Source: Phytohabitans kaempferiae
GTDB taxonomy: Bacteria; Actinomycetota; Actinomycetes; Mycobacteriales; Micromonosporaceae
DNA: 64,000 nt
Assembly (NCBI RefSeq): GCF_042433955.1
Contig: NZ_JBHLUH010000007.1
Location: 120,585 to 184,584, forward strand
Direction: 5' to 3'
Positions 33,544-42,257 of this stretch are shown here, one piece after another (within the stretch, counting starts at the first letter, position 1; every line of letters starts with the position of its first letter). Position numbers and translations under genes: made by a program. The notes under the pieces are model-generated. The model was not told the origin of the DNA. It ran no database searches and was given only the letters and a program-made list of their open reading frames with translations.

Positions 33544-34488
33544 TCAGGCACGAAGCAGCCGTTCAGCGGCGTCGAGCAGGGCCGCCCGGGCGCGCTGGCA
33601 CGCGTCGACATCCGGGAACATCCCGGTGGCACCGTGGAACAGACCCGGACTCATCCGCAGCTCGGTCGGTACGCCCTGGTCGGCGAGGCGACGAGCGTAT
33701 TCGATGCCCTCGTCCCGCAGCGGGTCCGCCGAGCAGACCCCGACGTACGCCGGGGGCAGCCCGCTCAGATCGGTAGCGCGGGCCGGCGCGGCGTACGGGG
33801 GCACCGCGTCGCCGCACCCCAGCAGATAGTGGGACCAGCTGTCGAGCATGTTGGTGCGCGTCCACAGAGGCGTGTCCTCGTACCGCGCGGAGTCCGTCTC
33901 GGCGCGGTCGTCGAGCACCGGGATCTCCAACAGTTGGGCCGCGAGCGCCGGACCCCCCTCGTCGCGGGCGCGGATCGCGATGCCGGCGGCCACGCAAGCG
34001 CCCGCGCTCGACCCGGCGACCGCGATCCGCGCGGGATCCACCCCGAGCGCGTCCGCGTTCTCCGCCACGAAGCGCAGCACCGCGTAACCGTCGTCATGGG
34101 CCGCCGGGTACGGATGCTCAGGTGCGAGCCGGTAGTCCAGCGACAGGACCAGCCCGCCGATGGCCCGGGCCAGTTGCGCGCCGAGCAACTGGTCGCCCTC
34201 GGCGTCGCCCATCACGAATCCGCCACCGTGCAGATAGACGACCGCCGGCAGCAACGCCGCCGGTGGCGCGGACCGGATGCCTGTCTCGGCCACGGCGGGC
34301 CGGAACGCCAGCGCCGGCACCCCAGCCGGCGTGACGCGTTCCCGGACCAGGTCGGCAGGGACCTCGAAGGGCGGACGATCGGCGCGCAGCGCGACCAGCC
34401 GGGCGCGGGCGGCGACCGGGTCGCTGACGTCGGTGCGTGGCAGCACGGCGACGTAGGGTACGAGCGCCGGATCGATAAAGAGCGGCAC
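33544..34488 (-). CDS. Alpha/beta hydrolase, hormone-sensitive lipase family
   Basis: 314 residues. VVYLHGGGFVMGDAEGD is the HGGG oxyanion motif (near 84-87), IAVAGSSAGACVAAG the nucleophile Ser, CSADPLRDEG the acid and SPGLFHGATGMFP the His. GTG at 34488 has GGAGG before it. It is cotranscribed with the SDR at 34544 (55-base gap) and both are divergent from the second Baeyer-Villiger-type monooxygenase, so it probably hydrolyses that enzyme's ester or lactone product. Confidence 0.86.
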   Translation of the reverse strand: MPLFIDPALVPYVAVLPRTDVSDPVAARARLVALRADRPPFEVPADLVRERVTPAGVPALAFRPAVAETGIRSAPPAALLPAVVYLHGGGFVMGDAEGDQLLGAQLARAIGGLVLSLDYRLAPEHPYPAAHDDGYAVLRFVAENADALGVDPARIAVAGSSAGACVAAGIAIRARDEGGPALAAQLLEIPVLDDRAETDSARYEDTPLWTRTNMLDSWSHYLLGCGDAVPPYAAPARATDLSGLPPAYVGVCSADPLRDEGIEYARRLADQGVPTELRMSPGLFHGATGMFPDVDACQRARAALLDAAERLLRA

Positions 34489-34543
34489 GCGGCCCTCCGG
34501 GGTGGTCGGGAGCGCTGGTCGGCAGGTGCTGGACAGGTACGGG

Positions 34544-35455
34544 CTAGTCGAAGGGGACGGGTGGCACCCGCTCGGTCGTCGCCGGCTCGGTGTAGGCGAT
34601 GCCGACCGGTGCCTGCCGGGCGCCGAGCAGCTCGCGGAACGCCCGGTCCACGTCGTCGGCCGTCCATGCTGGACGGTCGAGGATCGGCGCGATGATCGCG
34701 GGGTGGGCCATCAGCGACAGCCTGGTGCCGTCGATCCGCACGACCTGACCGTGTACGCCGGCCGCCCGGTCCGACAGCAGGTAGGCCACGACCGGTGCGT
34801 TGCTCTCCGGCGGCGGTGCGGCGAACGGCGCGTCGGCGTGGCCGTGGGCGATGAGGTAGTCATCGGTCATCCGGGTCATGTGACCCCGCGCGAACGGCGA
34901 GAGCGCGTTGACCCGTACGCCGGTGCCAGCGGCCTCGGCGGCCCAGGCGTAGGTCAGGGACGCGACCGCACCCTTCGTCGCCGCGTACAGGCTCATGTGC
35001 CGCAGGCCGAGGTGGGCGCCGGAGGTCACGTTGAGTATCGCGCCGGAACCTTGCCGGTACATCGGCCCGATCGCCTCGGCGGCACAGTTGGCCACGCCGA
35101 CCACGTTGACGTCGAGGAGGTCGCGAAAGGCCTGCTCGTCGTACTCCCCCAGGTCGCCGACGGCCATCAGCGCCGCGTTGTTGAACAGTCCGTCGATCCG
35201 CCCGTACTCGTCGACGCAACGGCCGACCAGCGCGGCCGCGTCGGCGCGCGACGACACGTCACCGGGCTGCGCGACGGCCTGCCCACCGGCCGCCTCGATC
35301 CCGGCGGCAACCCGCTTCGCGGCCGCGGCGTCGACGTCGTTGACCACGACACGGGCGCCCAGCCGGGCCAGCTCGGCGGCACAGGCCGCGCCCACGCCCC
35401 GGCCACCACCGGTCACGACGATCGCCTTGCCCTCGAGCCCGCTCGTCGCGCCCAT
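34544..35455 (-). CDS. Short-chain dehydrogenase/reductase (SDR)
   Basis: 303 residues. TGGGRGVG cofactor motif, VVVNDVDAAA, NNAAL, the Ser region LNVTSGAHLG and YAATK with catalytic Tyr and Lys. The C-terminal extension after residue 240 (RLSLMAHPAIIAPILDRPAWTADDVDRAFRELLG) resembles multifunctional-beta-oxidation-type SDRs (HSD17B4-like hydroxyacyl-CoA dehydrogenases). It may therefore act on a 3-hydroxyacyl-CoA rather than on a free alcohol. ATG at 35455 follows GAGGGGGA. Divergent from the monooxygenase at 35535. Confidence 0.85.
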   Translation of the reverse strand: MGATSGLEGKAIVVTGGGRGVGAACAAELARLGARVVVNDVDAAAAKRVAAGIEAAGGQAVAQPGDVSSRADAAALVGRCVDEYGRIDGLFNNAALMAVGDLGEYDEQAFRDLLDVNVVGVANCAAEAIGPMYRQGSGAILNVTSGAHLGLRHMSLYAATKGAVASLTYAWAAEAAGTGVRVNALSPFARGHMTRMTDDYLIAHGHADAPFAAPPPESNAPVVAYLLSDRAAGVHGQVVRIDGTRLSLMAHPAIIAPILDRPAWTADDVDRAFRELLGARQAPVGIAYTEPATTERVPPVPFD

Positions 35456-35499
35456 CGATCCCCCTCGCTTCGTGGCACAAGGTCACCTCGGCCATGGGG

Positions 35500-35526
35500 T
35501 TGTTAAGTTAACAATGATAGTATAGA
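35500..35526. promoter_or_regulatory. Palindrome and likely promoter before second monooxygenase
   Basis: TTGTTAA (35500-35506), G, TTAACAA (35508-35514) is a perfect 7+7 dyad, continuing into CAATGATAG (35512-35520), which matches the right half of the cluster dyad. A TAGTAT or TATAGA -10 box (35518-35526) would start transcription nearly at the ATG (35535). No ribosome site is visible, so the monooxygenase may be read from a leaderless or very short-leader message. Confidence 0.5.
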
Positions 35527-35534
35527 CACGCAAC

Positions 35535-37112
35535 ATGTACGACGTCATCGTGGTCGGCGCCGGCATCGGCGGGATCTACGCGGTGCACCGGTTCGCCCAG
35601 CAAGGTCTGTCGGTCGCGGGTGTCGAAGGCGCGCCGGGCGTGGGCGGCGTCTGGTATCACAACCGCTACCCGGGCGCGCGGGTGGACCTCGAAGGGATCT
35701 ACTACTCCTACTTCGATCCTGAGCTCTACCGGCGGTGGACGTGGAAGGAGCGCTACCCGTCGCAACCGGAGTTGCTCGCCTACCTCAACTTCGCCGCCGA
35801 CACGTGGGACGTCAAACGGCATTTCCGGTTCAACACGTGGGTCACAGGCGCGACGTTCGACCCGGCCACCGACCGCTACGTGGTCACCACCGACACCGGG
35901 TTGACGCTGGAGTGCCGGTTCCTGGTGATGGCGACCGGGCCACTGTCCGCCGCGCGGCAGCCGGACTTTCCCGGGCTCGACGAGTACCGCGGCGAGACGC
36001 TGCTGACCGCGCACTGGCCGGACCATCCCGTCGACGTGGCCGGCAAGCGGGTCGGCGTGATCGGCACGAGCGCGACCGGCGTGCAGGTCATCCCGGTCCT
36101 CGCGCCGCAAGCCAGCCACCTGTACGTGTTCCAGCGGACCGCGAACTACTCGGTGCCCGCGCACAACGGCCCGATGGACCCCCAGCGCCACGAGGAACAC
36201 GTGGCCCGGATCGACGAATTGACCCACCAGTGCCTGCACCATCCGGGCGGCACCGACCTGCCGCTGGCGGACGGCCCCGCGGCATCGTTTAGCCCGGCGG
36301 AGCGCACGGCCCTGTTGGAGAGGCGCTGGGCGTACGGCGGGCACGCGATGGGCACCGTCTTCACCGACCAGGGCACCGACGTGGCCACCAACGAACTGGT
36401 CGCTGAGTTCGTCCGCCAGAAGATCCGCACAGTCGTCGCCAGGCCGGACGTCGCGGACAAGCTCATCCCGACCGCGTATCCGATCGGCACCCGCCGGCTG
36501 TGCGTCGACACCAACTACTACCAGACATTCAACCGTGACAACGTGACGCTTGTCGACATCCGCGAGGATCCGATCGAGTGCTTCACTGCGACCGGCGTTC
36601 GTACCCGCGCCGCGCACTACGATTTGGACCTCGTCGTGTTCGCCACCGGGTTCAAGCCGTTCACCGGCTCGCTCTTCAAGGCCAACATCCGTGCCGCCGA
36701 CGGCACCGGGCTGTCCGATCTGTGGGCCCGCGGCCCGGTCACCTATCTGGGGCTGCAGGTGCGCGGGCTGCCGAACCTGTTCATCGTCAACGGACCCGGC
36801 TCACCGTCGGTGCTGGCCAACTTCTTCCCGACGACCATGCAGCAGTCCGCCTTCATCGGCGACCTCATCGCACACATGGCCGCGCACAACCACACCCGGG
36901 TCGAGCCAACCGAGCAGGCGCAGCGGGAGTGGACCGCGCACGTCGCCGAGATGGCCGCGCCGATGCTGCGCTACAAGACACCCAACTACATGGTGCACGT
37001 CAACGACGACGGGAGCCGGGCTTTCATCCCGTACCCCGGTGGTTTCGACCGGCACGCGCGCAAGTGCGCCGAGGTCGAGGCCAACGGGTACGAGGGCTTC
37101 GCGTTCTCCTGA
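35535..37112 (+). CDS. Class B flavoprotein (Baeyer-Villiger type) monooxygenase
   Basis: 525 residues. FAD motif GAGIGG (8-13), second fingerprint GGVWYHNRYPGARVD (37-51), NADP motif GTSATG (177-182; the usual second Gly is Ser), and VVFATGFKPFTG near the end. The main BVMO fingerprint reads YRGETLLTAHWP (151-162): Leu157 replaces His and the first Phe is Tyr. Overall similarity to phenylacetone-type enzymes is high over the full length. It probably converts a cyclic or aryl ketone to an ester or lactone. No ribosome site is visible before ATG 35535. Flanked by SDR and hydrolase genes on the opposite strand. Confidence 0.86.
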   Translation: MYDVIVVGAGIGGIYAVHRFAQQGLSVAGVEGAPGVGGVWYHNRYPGARVDLEGIYYSYFDPELYRRWTWKERYPSQPELLAYLNFAADTWDVKRHFRFNTWVTGATFDPATDRYVVTTDTGLTLECRFLVMATGPLSAARQPDFPGLDEYRGETLLTAHWPDHPVDVAGKRVGVIGTSATGVQVIPVLAPQASHLYVFQRTANYSVPAHNGPMDPQRHEEHVARIDELTHQCLHHPGGTDLPLADGPAASFSPAERTALLERRWAYGGHAMGTVFTDQGTDVATNELVAEFVRQKIRTVVARPDVADKLIPTAYPIGTRRLCVDTNYYQTFNRDNVTLVDIREDPIECFTATGVRTRAAHYDLDLVVFATGFKPFTGSLFKANIRAADGTGLSDLWARGPVTYLGLQVRGLPNLFIVNGPGSPSVLANFFPTTMQQSAFIGDLIAHMAAHNHTRVEPTEQAQREWTAHVAEMAAPMLRYKTPNYMVHVNDDGSRAFIPYPGGFDRHARKCAEVEANGYEGFAFS

Positions 37113-37147
37113 GCCGCCGAGCAGCACCGGTGGCTGCCCGGCCCGGC

Positions 37148-38014
37148 TCACGATCCGGCGGCCAGGATCGCGGCAAGGTCGACCGGCAGGGGGTTCGCGC
37201 CCTCGAGCATCCGCTCGGTGCGCGACCGGATCGCCGGCCCGTACTCGGATCGGTGGGTCAGCACCCAGAACGTCCGCTGCCGGATCGCCGCGAGGACCTG
37301 ATCGGCGATGGTCGCGGGGTCCGCACCGGCCTCGATGAGCGCCCGGCTGAGCTCCTTCTGCCGGGCGAGCGCGCCGGCGTCCGGCTGCTCGCTGGCGCCG
37401 TCTTGATGCCTCGGCCGGTTCCGGGCCGAGGTGTTGAAGTTGGAGCGCGTCGCGCCGGGGCACACGACCGAGACGCCGACGTGCGGCGCGAGCTCGGCCA
37501 GTTCGAGGTACAGCGTCTCGCTGATGGCCACGACCGCGGCCTTGGCGGCGTTGTACGGCCCGCCGAGTGCGAAGGGCACCAGGCCGGCCACAGAGGCGAT
37601 GTTCACGACGTGCGCCTCAGGCTGGGCTGTCAGCACCGGGAGGAACGTGCGCAGGCCGTGGATGACGCCCCACAGGTCCACCCCGAGCACCCAGGACCAG
37701 TCCTCGATCGACTGCTCGGCGACCGGTCGGCGGACCGAGACCCCTGCGTTGTTGCACAGAACATGAACCGCGCCGTACGCCTGCTCGGCGCGGTGGGCCA
37801 GGGCCTCAACCGAGGCCGCGTCGGAGACGTCGGTGACGACGCCGATGCACTCCCGGCCGGCCGCCCGCAGCTCGGCCACCGCGGCGTCCAGCGCCGCCGC
37901 CTCGATGTCCGCCAGGACGACGCGGCACCCCTGCTCGCCGAGCGCGGCGGCCAGCGCCCGACCGATCCCGCTAGCGGCGCCGGTTACGACGGCGACTCTT
38001 CCCTCCAGCTCCAT
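37148..38014 (-). CDS. Short-chain dehydrogenase/reductase (SDR)
   Basis: 288 residues. TGAASGIG cofactor motif, VVLADIEAAAL (Asp favours NAD), NNAGVSVRRP, NIASVAGLVPFALGGPYNAAK with the catalytic Tyr and Lys. The long C-terminal region (RQKELSRALIEAGADPATIADQVLAAI) resembles SDRs of cyclic-alcohol degradation. It begins four bases after the stop of the binding-protein gene at 38019, so it is the fourth gene of the second Ssu/Tau-type importer operon. Linkage of transport and alcohol oxidation suggests the import of a hydroxylated ring compound. Confidence 0.86.
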   Translation of the reverse strand: MELEGRVAVVTGAASGIGRALAAALGEQGCRVVLADIEAAALDAAVAELRAAGRECIGVVTDVSDAASVEALAHRAEQAYGAVHVLCNNAGVSVRRPVAEQSIEDWSWVLGVDLWGVIHGLRTFLPVLTAQPEAHVVNIASVAGLVPFALGGPYNAAKAAVVAISETLYLELAELAPHVGVSVVCPGATRSNFNTSARNRPRHQDGASEQPDAGALARQKELSRALIEAGADPATIADQVLAAIRQRTFWVLTHRSEYGPAIRSRTERMLEGANPLPVDLAAILAAGS

Positions 38015-38018
38015 CCGG

Positions 38019-39179
38019 TCAGGTGCCGGAGTGTCCGACCGCGCGGGCGTAGAACGAGCGGTCCACGTAGCGGTCTTCGGGAATGACGTCGGTGTACTTG
38101 ACGGTCTTGAACGCGATGAAGACCTTCTGCTCCTGTTCGCCCGTGCCCTGGCGGATCTCCCAGTCGAAGGTCAGCGCGGGCGTACGGGTCAGCGTCTCCG
38201 GCGGTTGCTGGGCGCCGGTGGCGATGGCGGTGAGCACCCGCTGGTCCTTGGTGTAGTCGCCGCGCAAGTACGTGTTGACGGTCCGGATGTACGCGCGGAC
38301 GAACGCCTGCGTCACCTCCGGCCGCTCTTGCAGCAGCGACTTGCCGGCGTAGAAGCCACCCAGCGGTTCGCCCGGCACCTGCCCGCCCACCAGCACGTAC
38401 TTGTCCGGCTCGTTGGCCGCCGCGAGCCAGTACGGGTCCAGCAGCCAGGCGGTGTCCACCGCGTCGTTCGACAGGGCGGTCATGAGGTCCGCCGCCGGCA
38501 GCTGCTTGATCTGCAGGTCCTGAAGGGAGATGCCGGCCTGGCGCAGTGCCTTGTCCATCGGGTACGCGATAGCGGACGCGGCGCCGACCGTGGAGCCGAG
38601 GGTCTTGCCCTTCAGCTCGGCGACGTTGGGCTTGCTCGGGTCGGCGAATGTGTCCCGGCGCGCCCAGAGTCCGGTCTGTGGCTGTGACAGGTCGCTGGCC
38701 TTGGGCTCCACGAAGTTGCCCAGGATCCACTTGATCGACAGACCCTGGTTGACGGCGTTGAACAGCCCGGCCTCGGTGCCGCCGTAGGAGATGTCCACCC
38801 GCCCCGTGGCGAGCTGGGGCATGGCGTCCGCGAACGGCAGGACCGAGAACTCAATCTTCAGGTTCTCTTTCTCGAACTCGCCCAACTCCATCCCGACGAA
38901 GATCGGCGCGAGGCTGCTGGAGCGGGATGCGGAGGTCATGCGGATGGTGGTCATCTCCTTGAGCGGCTGTGCCGCCGGAGCGTTCGCCTCACACCGGGCG
39001 ATCTTGCGGGTCGGGGCGAGATCGGCCGGGTCGATGTACGCGTCCGCGCCGCAGCCCGCGACCGGCACGACCGCGCCGAGATCGCCACCGCTCACGACCT
39101 CTTCCCCACCGCAGGCCACTGTGGACAGCAGGAGCGCGGCGGCGCTCAGCGCCGCCGCCATGACACGAAGTCTCGACAT
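38019..39179 (-). CDS. ABC transporter substrate-binding lipoprotein, Ssu/Tau type
   Basis: 386 residues. Signal peptide with lipobox LLSTVAC. The body has IRMTSASRSSSLAPIFVGMELGEFEKENLKIEFSVLP and the ATGRVDISYGGTEAGLFNAV segment of SsuA/NMT1-like proteins. Longer than the paralogue at 6254, mainly through an N-terminal Ala/Asp region (DAYIDPADLAPTRKIARCEAN) that carries an extra Cys. ATG 39179 is preceded by GGAGGAAAC. Third gene of the operon ATPase, permease, binding protein, SDR. Confidence 0.84.
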   Translation of the reverse strand: MSRLRVMAAALSAAALLLSTVACGGEEVVSGGDLGAVVPVAGCGADAYIDPADLAPTRKIARCEANAPAAQPLKEMTTIRMTSASRSSSLAPIFVGMELGEFEKENLKIEFSVLPFADAMPQLATGRVDISYGGTEAGLFNAVNQGLSIKWILGNFVEPKASDLSQPQTGLWARRDTFADPSKPNVAELKGKTLGSTVGAASAIAYPMDKALRQAGISLQDLQIKQLPAADLMTALSNDAVDTAWLLDPYWLAAANEPDKYVLVGGQVPGEPLGGFYAGKSLLQERPEVTQAFVRAYIRTVNTYLRGDYTKDQRVLTAIATGAQQPPETLTRTPALTFDWEIRQGTGEQEQKVFIAFKTVKYTDVIPEDRYVDRSFYARAVGHSGT

Positions 39180-39220
39180 GTGTTTCCTCCAGGGAATGCG
39201 GTGCGAAAGGGCGACTGGCG

Positions 39221-40060
39221 TCAGGAGGCGACGATGGCGTCGTCGTCCGCCCGCCACCTGATGAACAGGCGACCCACGAGCTTCACCAGGAGCGCGAAGA
39301 GGTAGCCGATGACCGCGACAAGCACGATGCCGACGTAGCTCTGCTCAAGCAGCAGCAGCGTGCGCCCCTGCTCGATGAGGTAGCCGAGGCCCTGGTCACT
39401 AATCACGAACTCGATGCCGACCAGCATCAGCACGGCGACGCCGGCCGCGATCCGCAGGCCGACGAAGATCTCCGGCAGCGCCGCCGGCAGCAGGACGTGG
39501 CGGAACATGTCCCACCGGCCGGCGCGCAGCATCAGGGCCGCCTCCCGGTATCCGGCGGGCACGGCCATGACCGCGGACATCACCGAGATCCAGACGAAGA
39601 AGTACACGGTCACCGCGATCAGCACGACGACCGAGGTGTCGCCGAAGCCGAAGATGGTGAGGAAGATCGGGAGCAGCGCCAGCTTGGGCACCGTGTACCA
39701 ACCCCAGGAGAACGGCTCGAAGGCCGCCCGCAGCACCCGGGACATCCCCATGAGGAAGCCGACGAGCAGCCCCGCCGACGCGCCCAGCAGGTAGCCAAGG
39801 ATCACCCGGCGGACGCTGACCAGCGTGGCGTCCACCAGCCGGCCCTCCTCCCAGAGCGTCGCGATGCCGTGGCCGAGCCGGCTCGGCGGCGGGTACAGGA
39901 AGGGGTCCACCCACTTCAGCTCCGCGCTGAGCTGCCACAGCACGACGAACAACACGGGCACCGAGACGCCCAGCGCGACCTTTGTCGCGGTCCAGCGCCG
40001 CCGGGTGCGGACCGGGTGGCGCTCGGCCGCTCCGGGCTGGCGGATCAGTCGCGCGGTCAT
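39221..40060 (-). CDS. ABC transporter permease, Ssu/Tau type
   Basis: 279 residues with about six membrane spans (first VALGVSVPVLFVVLWQLSAEL). The ATPase-contact loop reads REAALMLRAGRWDMFRHVLLPAALPEIFVGLRIA, the expected EAA pattern. ATG at 40060 shares one base with the ATPase stop (TGATG). A longer frame upstream only traverses the ATPase gene. It is the paralogue of the permease at 7303. Confidence 0.88.
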   Translation of the reverse strand: MTARLIRQPGAAERHPVRTRRRWTATKVALGVSVPVLFVVLWQLSAELKWVDPFLYPPPSRLGHGIATLWEEGRLVDATLVSVRRVILGYLLGASAGLLVGFLMGMSRVLRAAFEPFSWGWYTVPKLALLPIFLTIFGFGDTSVVVLIAVTVYFFVWISVMSAVMAVPAGYREAALMLRAGRWDMFRHVLLPAALPEIFVGLRIAAGVAVLMLVGIEFVISDQGLGYLIEQGRTLLLLEQSYVGIVLVAVIGYLFALLVKLVGRLFIRWRADDDAIVAS

Positions 40061-40905
40061 CACTTCTGCCTTCCGGTGTCGAACTGGGCGACAACCTCCG
40101 AATGCAGGCTCGCCCACAGGTCGCCGCGGAGCTTGGCGAAGAGAGGGTCGGTGCGGACGGCACCGGAGCGTGGGCGCTCGAACGGCACGGTGATGTCGGC
40201 GATGATCCGGCCGGGCCGGGCGCTCATGACGACGACCCGGTCGCCGAGCAGGAGTGCCTCCTCCAGGCTGTGGGTCACGAACACGACCGTGCGACGGCGG
40301 GCCTGCCAGATCGCCAGCAACTCGTCCTGGAGCACCTCGCGCAGCTGAGCGTCGAGCGCGGCGAACGGCTCGTCCATCAGCAGCACCTCGGGGTCGATCG
40401 CGAGCGCACGGGCGATCGAGACCCGCTGGCGCATGCCGCCGGAGAGCGCACCCGGGTACGCGTCGGCGAAGTCGGTTAGCCCGAGCCGACCCAGCCAATC
40501 GTTGACGATCTCGCGCCGCTCCGCGATGGGCCGGCCGCTGAGGCGCAGCCCGAGGTCGACGTTGGCGCGCACGGTCTTCCACGGGTAGATGCCGTAGTCC
40601 TGGAAGACCATGGCGATCGGGATGCGGCTGTCGCCGGAGACCTCGATGGCCACCTCACCGGACGACGGCGCCAGCAAGCCGGCGATGATTTTGAGAAGCG
40701 TGGACTTGCCGCAGCCCGAAGGGCCCACCACGCAAAGGAACTCCGCGTCGCCGATGGACAGGTCGAGCGGCCCGAGGGCGTCCACCTTGGCCCGCCGACC
40801 GGCCACGAACGAACGGGTGGCCTGCCTGACCGCGATCCGCTGCGGGGCCGCGGGCGCCGCATCGGCGGCGGTGTCCACGTCGGTCAGTGGGGCGACGTGC
40901 TTCAT
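40060..40905 (-). CDS. ABC transporter ATP-binding protein, Ssu/Tau type
   Basis: 281 residues. Walker A GPSGCGKST, Q-loop MVFQDYGIYPWKT, signature LSGGMRQRVSIARAL, Walker B LLMDEPFAALD, H-loop VFVTHSLEEA. ATG 40905 has GGGAG six bases ahead; a TTG at 40932 would add nine residues with no ribosome site. A short non-conserved N-terminal tail (about 25 residues) precedes the ATPase core. First gene of the second Ssu/Tau-type importer operon, under an AT-rich promoter region shared with the CoA-transferase at 41021. Confidence 0.88.
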   Translation of the reverse strand: MKHVAPLTDVDTAADAAPAAPQRIAVRQATRSFVAGRRAKVDALGPLDLSIGDAEFLCVVGPSGCGKSTLLKIIAGLLAPSSGEVAIEVSGDSRIPIAMVFQDYGIYPWKTVRANVDLGLRLSGRPIAERREIVNDWLGRLGLTDFADAYPGALSGGMRQRVSIARALAIDPEVLLMDEPFAALDAQLREVLQDELLAIWQARRRTVVFVTHSLEEALLLGDRVVVMSARPGRIIADITVPFERPRSGAVRTDPLFAKLRGDLWASLHSEVVAQFDTGRQK

Positions 40906-40962
40906 GGGTCTCCCTGTCGGTTCGACCGGCAACGAAGGGGGTAGCGCAACATCGCTTTATTG

Positions 40963-40980
40963 CTAATATTTACAAGATAG
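40963..40980. promoter_or_regulatory. Operator half-site in divergent promoter
   Basis: CTAATATTTACAAGATAG keeps seven of eight bases of the right half (xAAGATAG) of the cluster dyad and the outer CTA of the left half. It lies in the AT-rich gap between the importer operon (start 40905) and the CoA-transferase (start 41021). Confidence 0.4.
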
Positions 40981-41020
40981 TAACCTTAGCTAGCCGAGTC
41001 AACGGGTCTGGGAGGCCACG

Positions 41021-42247
41021 ATGGCGGTACGCCTGCTGGAAGGTCTACGGGTGGTCGAGTTCGCGCTCCTCGAAGCGGGCGGCGTCGGCACGGTCCTGGC
41101 GGATCTCGGCGCCGACGTGGTGAAGGTCGAGCGGATCGGCGAGGGCGACTACATCCGCAAGGTGGGCTGGCCGTTCGTGCATGGCGTCTCGCTCATGCAC
41201 CACCACCTCGGCCGAGGCAAGCGCAGCGTCGCCATCGACATCCAGCGCCCGGAGGGCGCCCGCCTGGCGGAGCGGATCATCGGATCGAGCGACGTCGTCG
41301 TCGAGGGCATGCGGCCGGGCGTCCTGGCCCGCCGCGGGATCGGCGTCGAGGCGATGCGCGCCCGCCACCCGGACCTGGTCTGGTGCACCGTCTCCGGCTA
41401 CGGCACCGACGGCCCGTACGCAACGCTCGCCGCGCACGGCGTGGCCTTCGATGCCTGGGCCGGCGGGCTGCGGCTTGGCACCACCGAGGAGGGCTTCGCG
41501 TCGGCCGAGCTCGGTGTACCGCTGGGCACCCGGGTCACGCCGCTGCTGGCCGCGAGCGCGATCCTCGCCGCGACCCTCCGGGCCAGCCGCACCGGCCAGG
41601 GCTGCACGATCGACATCGCCCAGAGCGAAGCCGCAGCCTCGGTGGACTGGCTGACCGTCGAGGGCCACCGGGCACACCTGCGCCCGGAATCGGAGGTCAG
41701 CGGCAACCCCGCCGACGGCGGCGTCCGCCGCACCCCCGGCACCGCCGGGATGGGCGACAGCGTCCGGTACCAGGTCTACCCGACCGCCGACGGCCACGTC
41801 CTGTTCATGGCCACCGAACGCAAGTTCTGGGAGCACTTCTGCGCGGCTGTGGGACGCACCGACCTCTCCAGCGGGCGGCGTAGCGAGGCGGTCGCCGACC
41901 ACGCGCTCGGCGACCACCATCTGCGGGCGGAGCTGACCAAGATCTTCGCCGCGCGGTCCACCGCCGAGTGGGTCGAGGTCGGGCTGACCGCCGACGTACC
42001 CATCGCCCCGGTCAACACGCCCCAGACGCTCCCCGACGACCCGCACTTCGCCGCCCGGACGTCCTGGCTGCCCGCCGAGCGGTACGGTGCCGACCTGCTG
42101 CCACTGCCGGTACACCTGGCCGGTGAGGAACTGGCCGCCCCGGCTCCGGCGGCAACCCCTGGCCAGCACACCGACGAGGTGCTGGCCGCGCTCGGGGTGG
42201 ACGCCGGCGAGTTGACGACGCTGCGCGCGGCCGGCGTGGTCGGGTGA
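41021..42247 (+). CDS. Family III CoA-transferase (CaiB/BaiF type)
   Basis: 408 residues. RVVEFALLEAGGVGTVLADLGADVVKVERIGEGDY and RSVAIDIQRPEGARLAERIIGSSDVVVEGMRPGVL are typical, VSGYGTDGPY precedes the expected catalytic Asp in GVAFDAWAGGL. It swaps CoA between an acyl-CoA donor and a free acid. ATG follows GGGAGG. It ends ten bases before the convergent hydantoinase-B-like gene and is the only gene of its unit. It is the second such enzyme in the window and differs from the one at 21645 in sequence. Confidence 0.87.
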   Translation: MAVRLLEGLRVVEFALLEAGGVGTVLADLGADVVKVERIGEGDYIRKVGWPFVHGVSLMHHHLGRGKRSVAIDIQRPEGARLAERIIGSSDVVVEGMRPGVLARRGIGVEAMRARHPDLVWCTVSGYGTDGPYATLAAHGVAFDAWAGGLRLGTTEEGFASAELGVPLGTRVTPLLAASAILAATLRASRTGQGCTIDIAQSEAAASVDWLTVEGHRAHLRPESEVSGNPADGGVRRTPGTAGMGDSVRYQVYPTADGHVLFMATERKFWEHFCAAVGRTDLSSGRRSEAVADHALGDHHLRAELTKIFAARSTAEWVEVGLTADVPIAPVNTPQTLPDDPHFAARTSWLPAERYGADLLPLPVHLAGEELAAPAPAATPGQHTDEVLAALGVDAGELTTLRAAGVVG

Positions 42248-42257
42248 CCGCGCGCTT

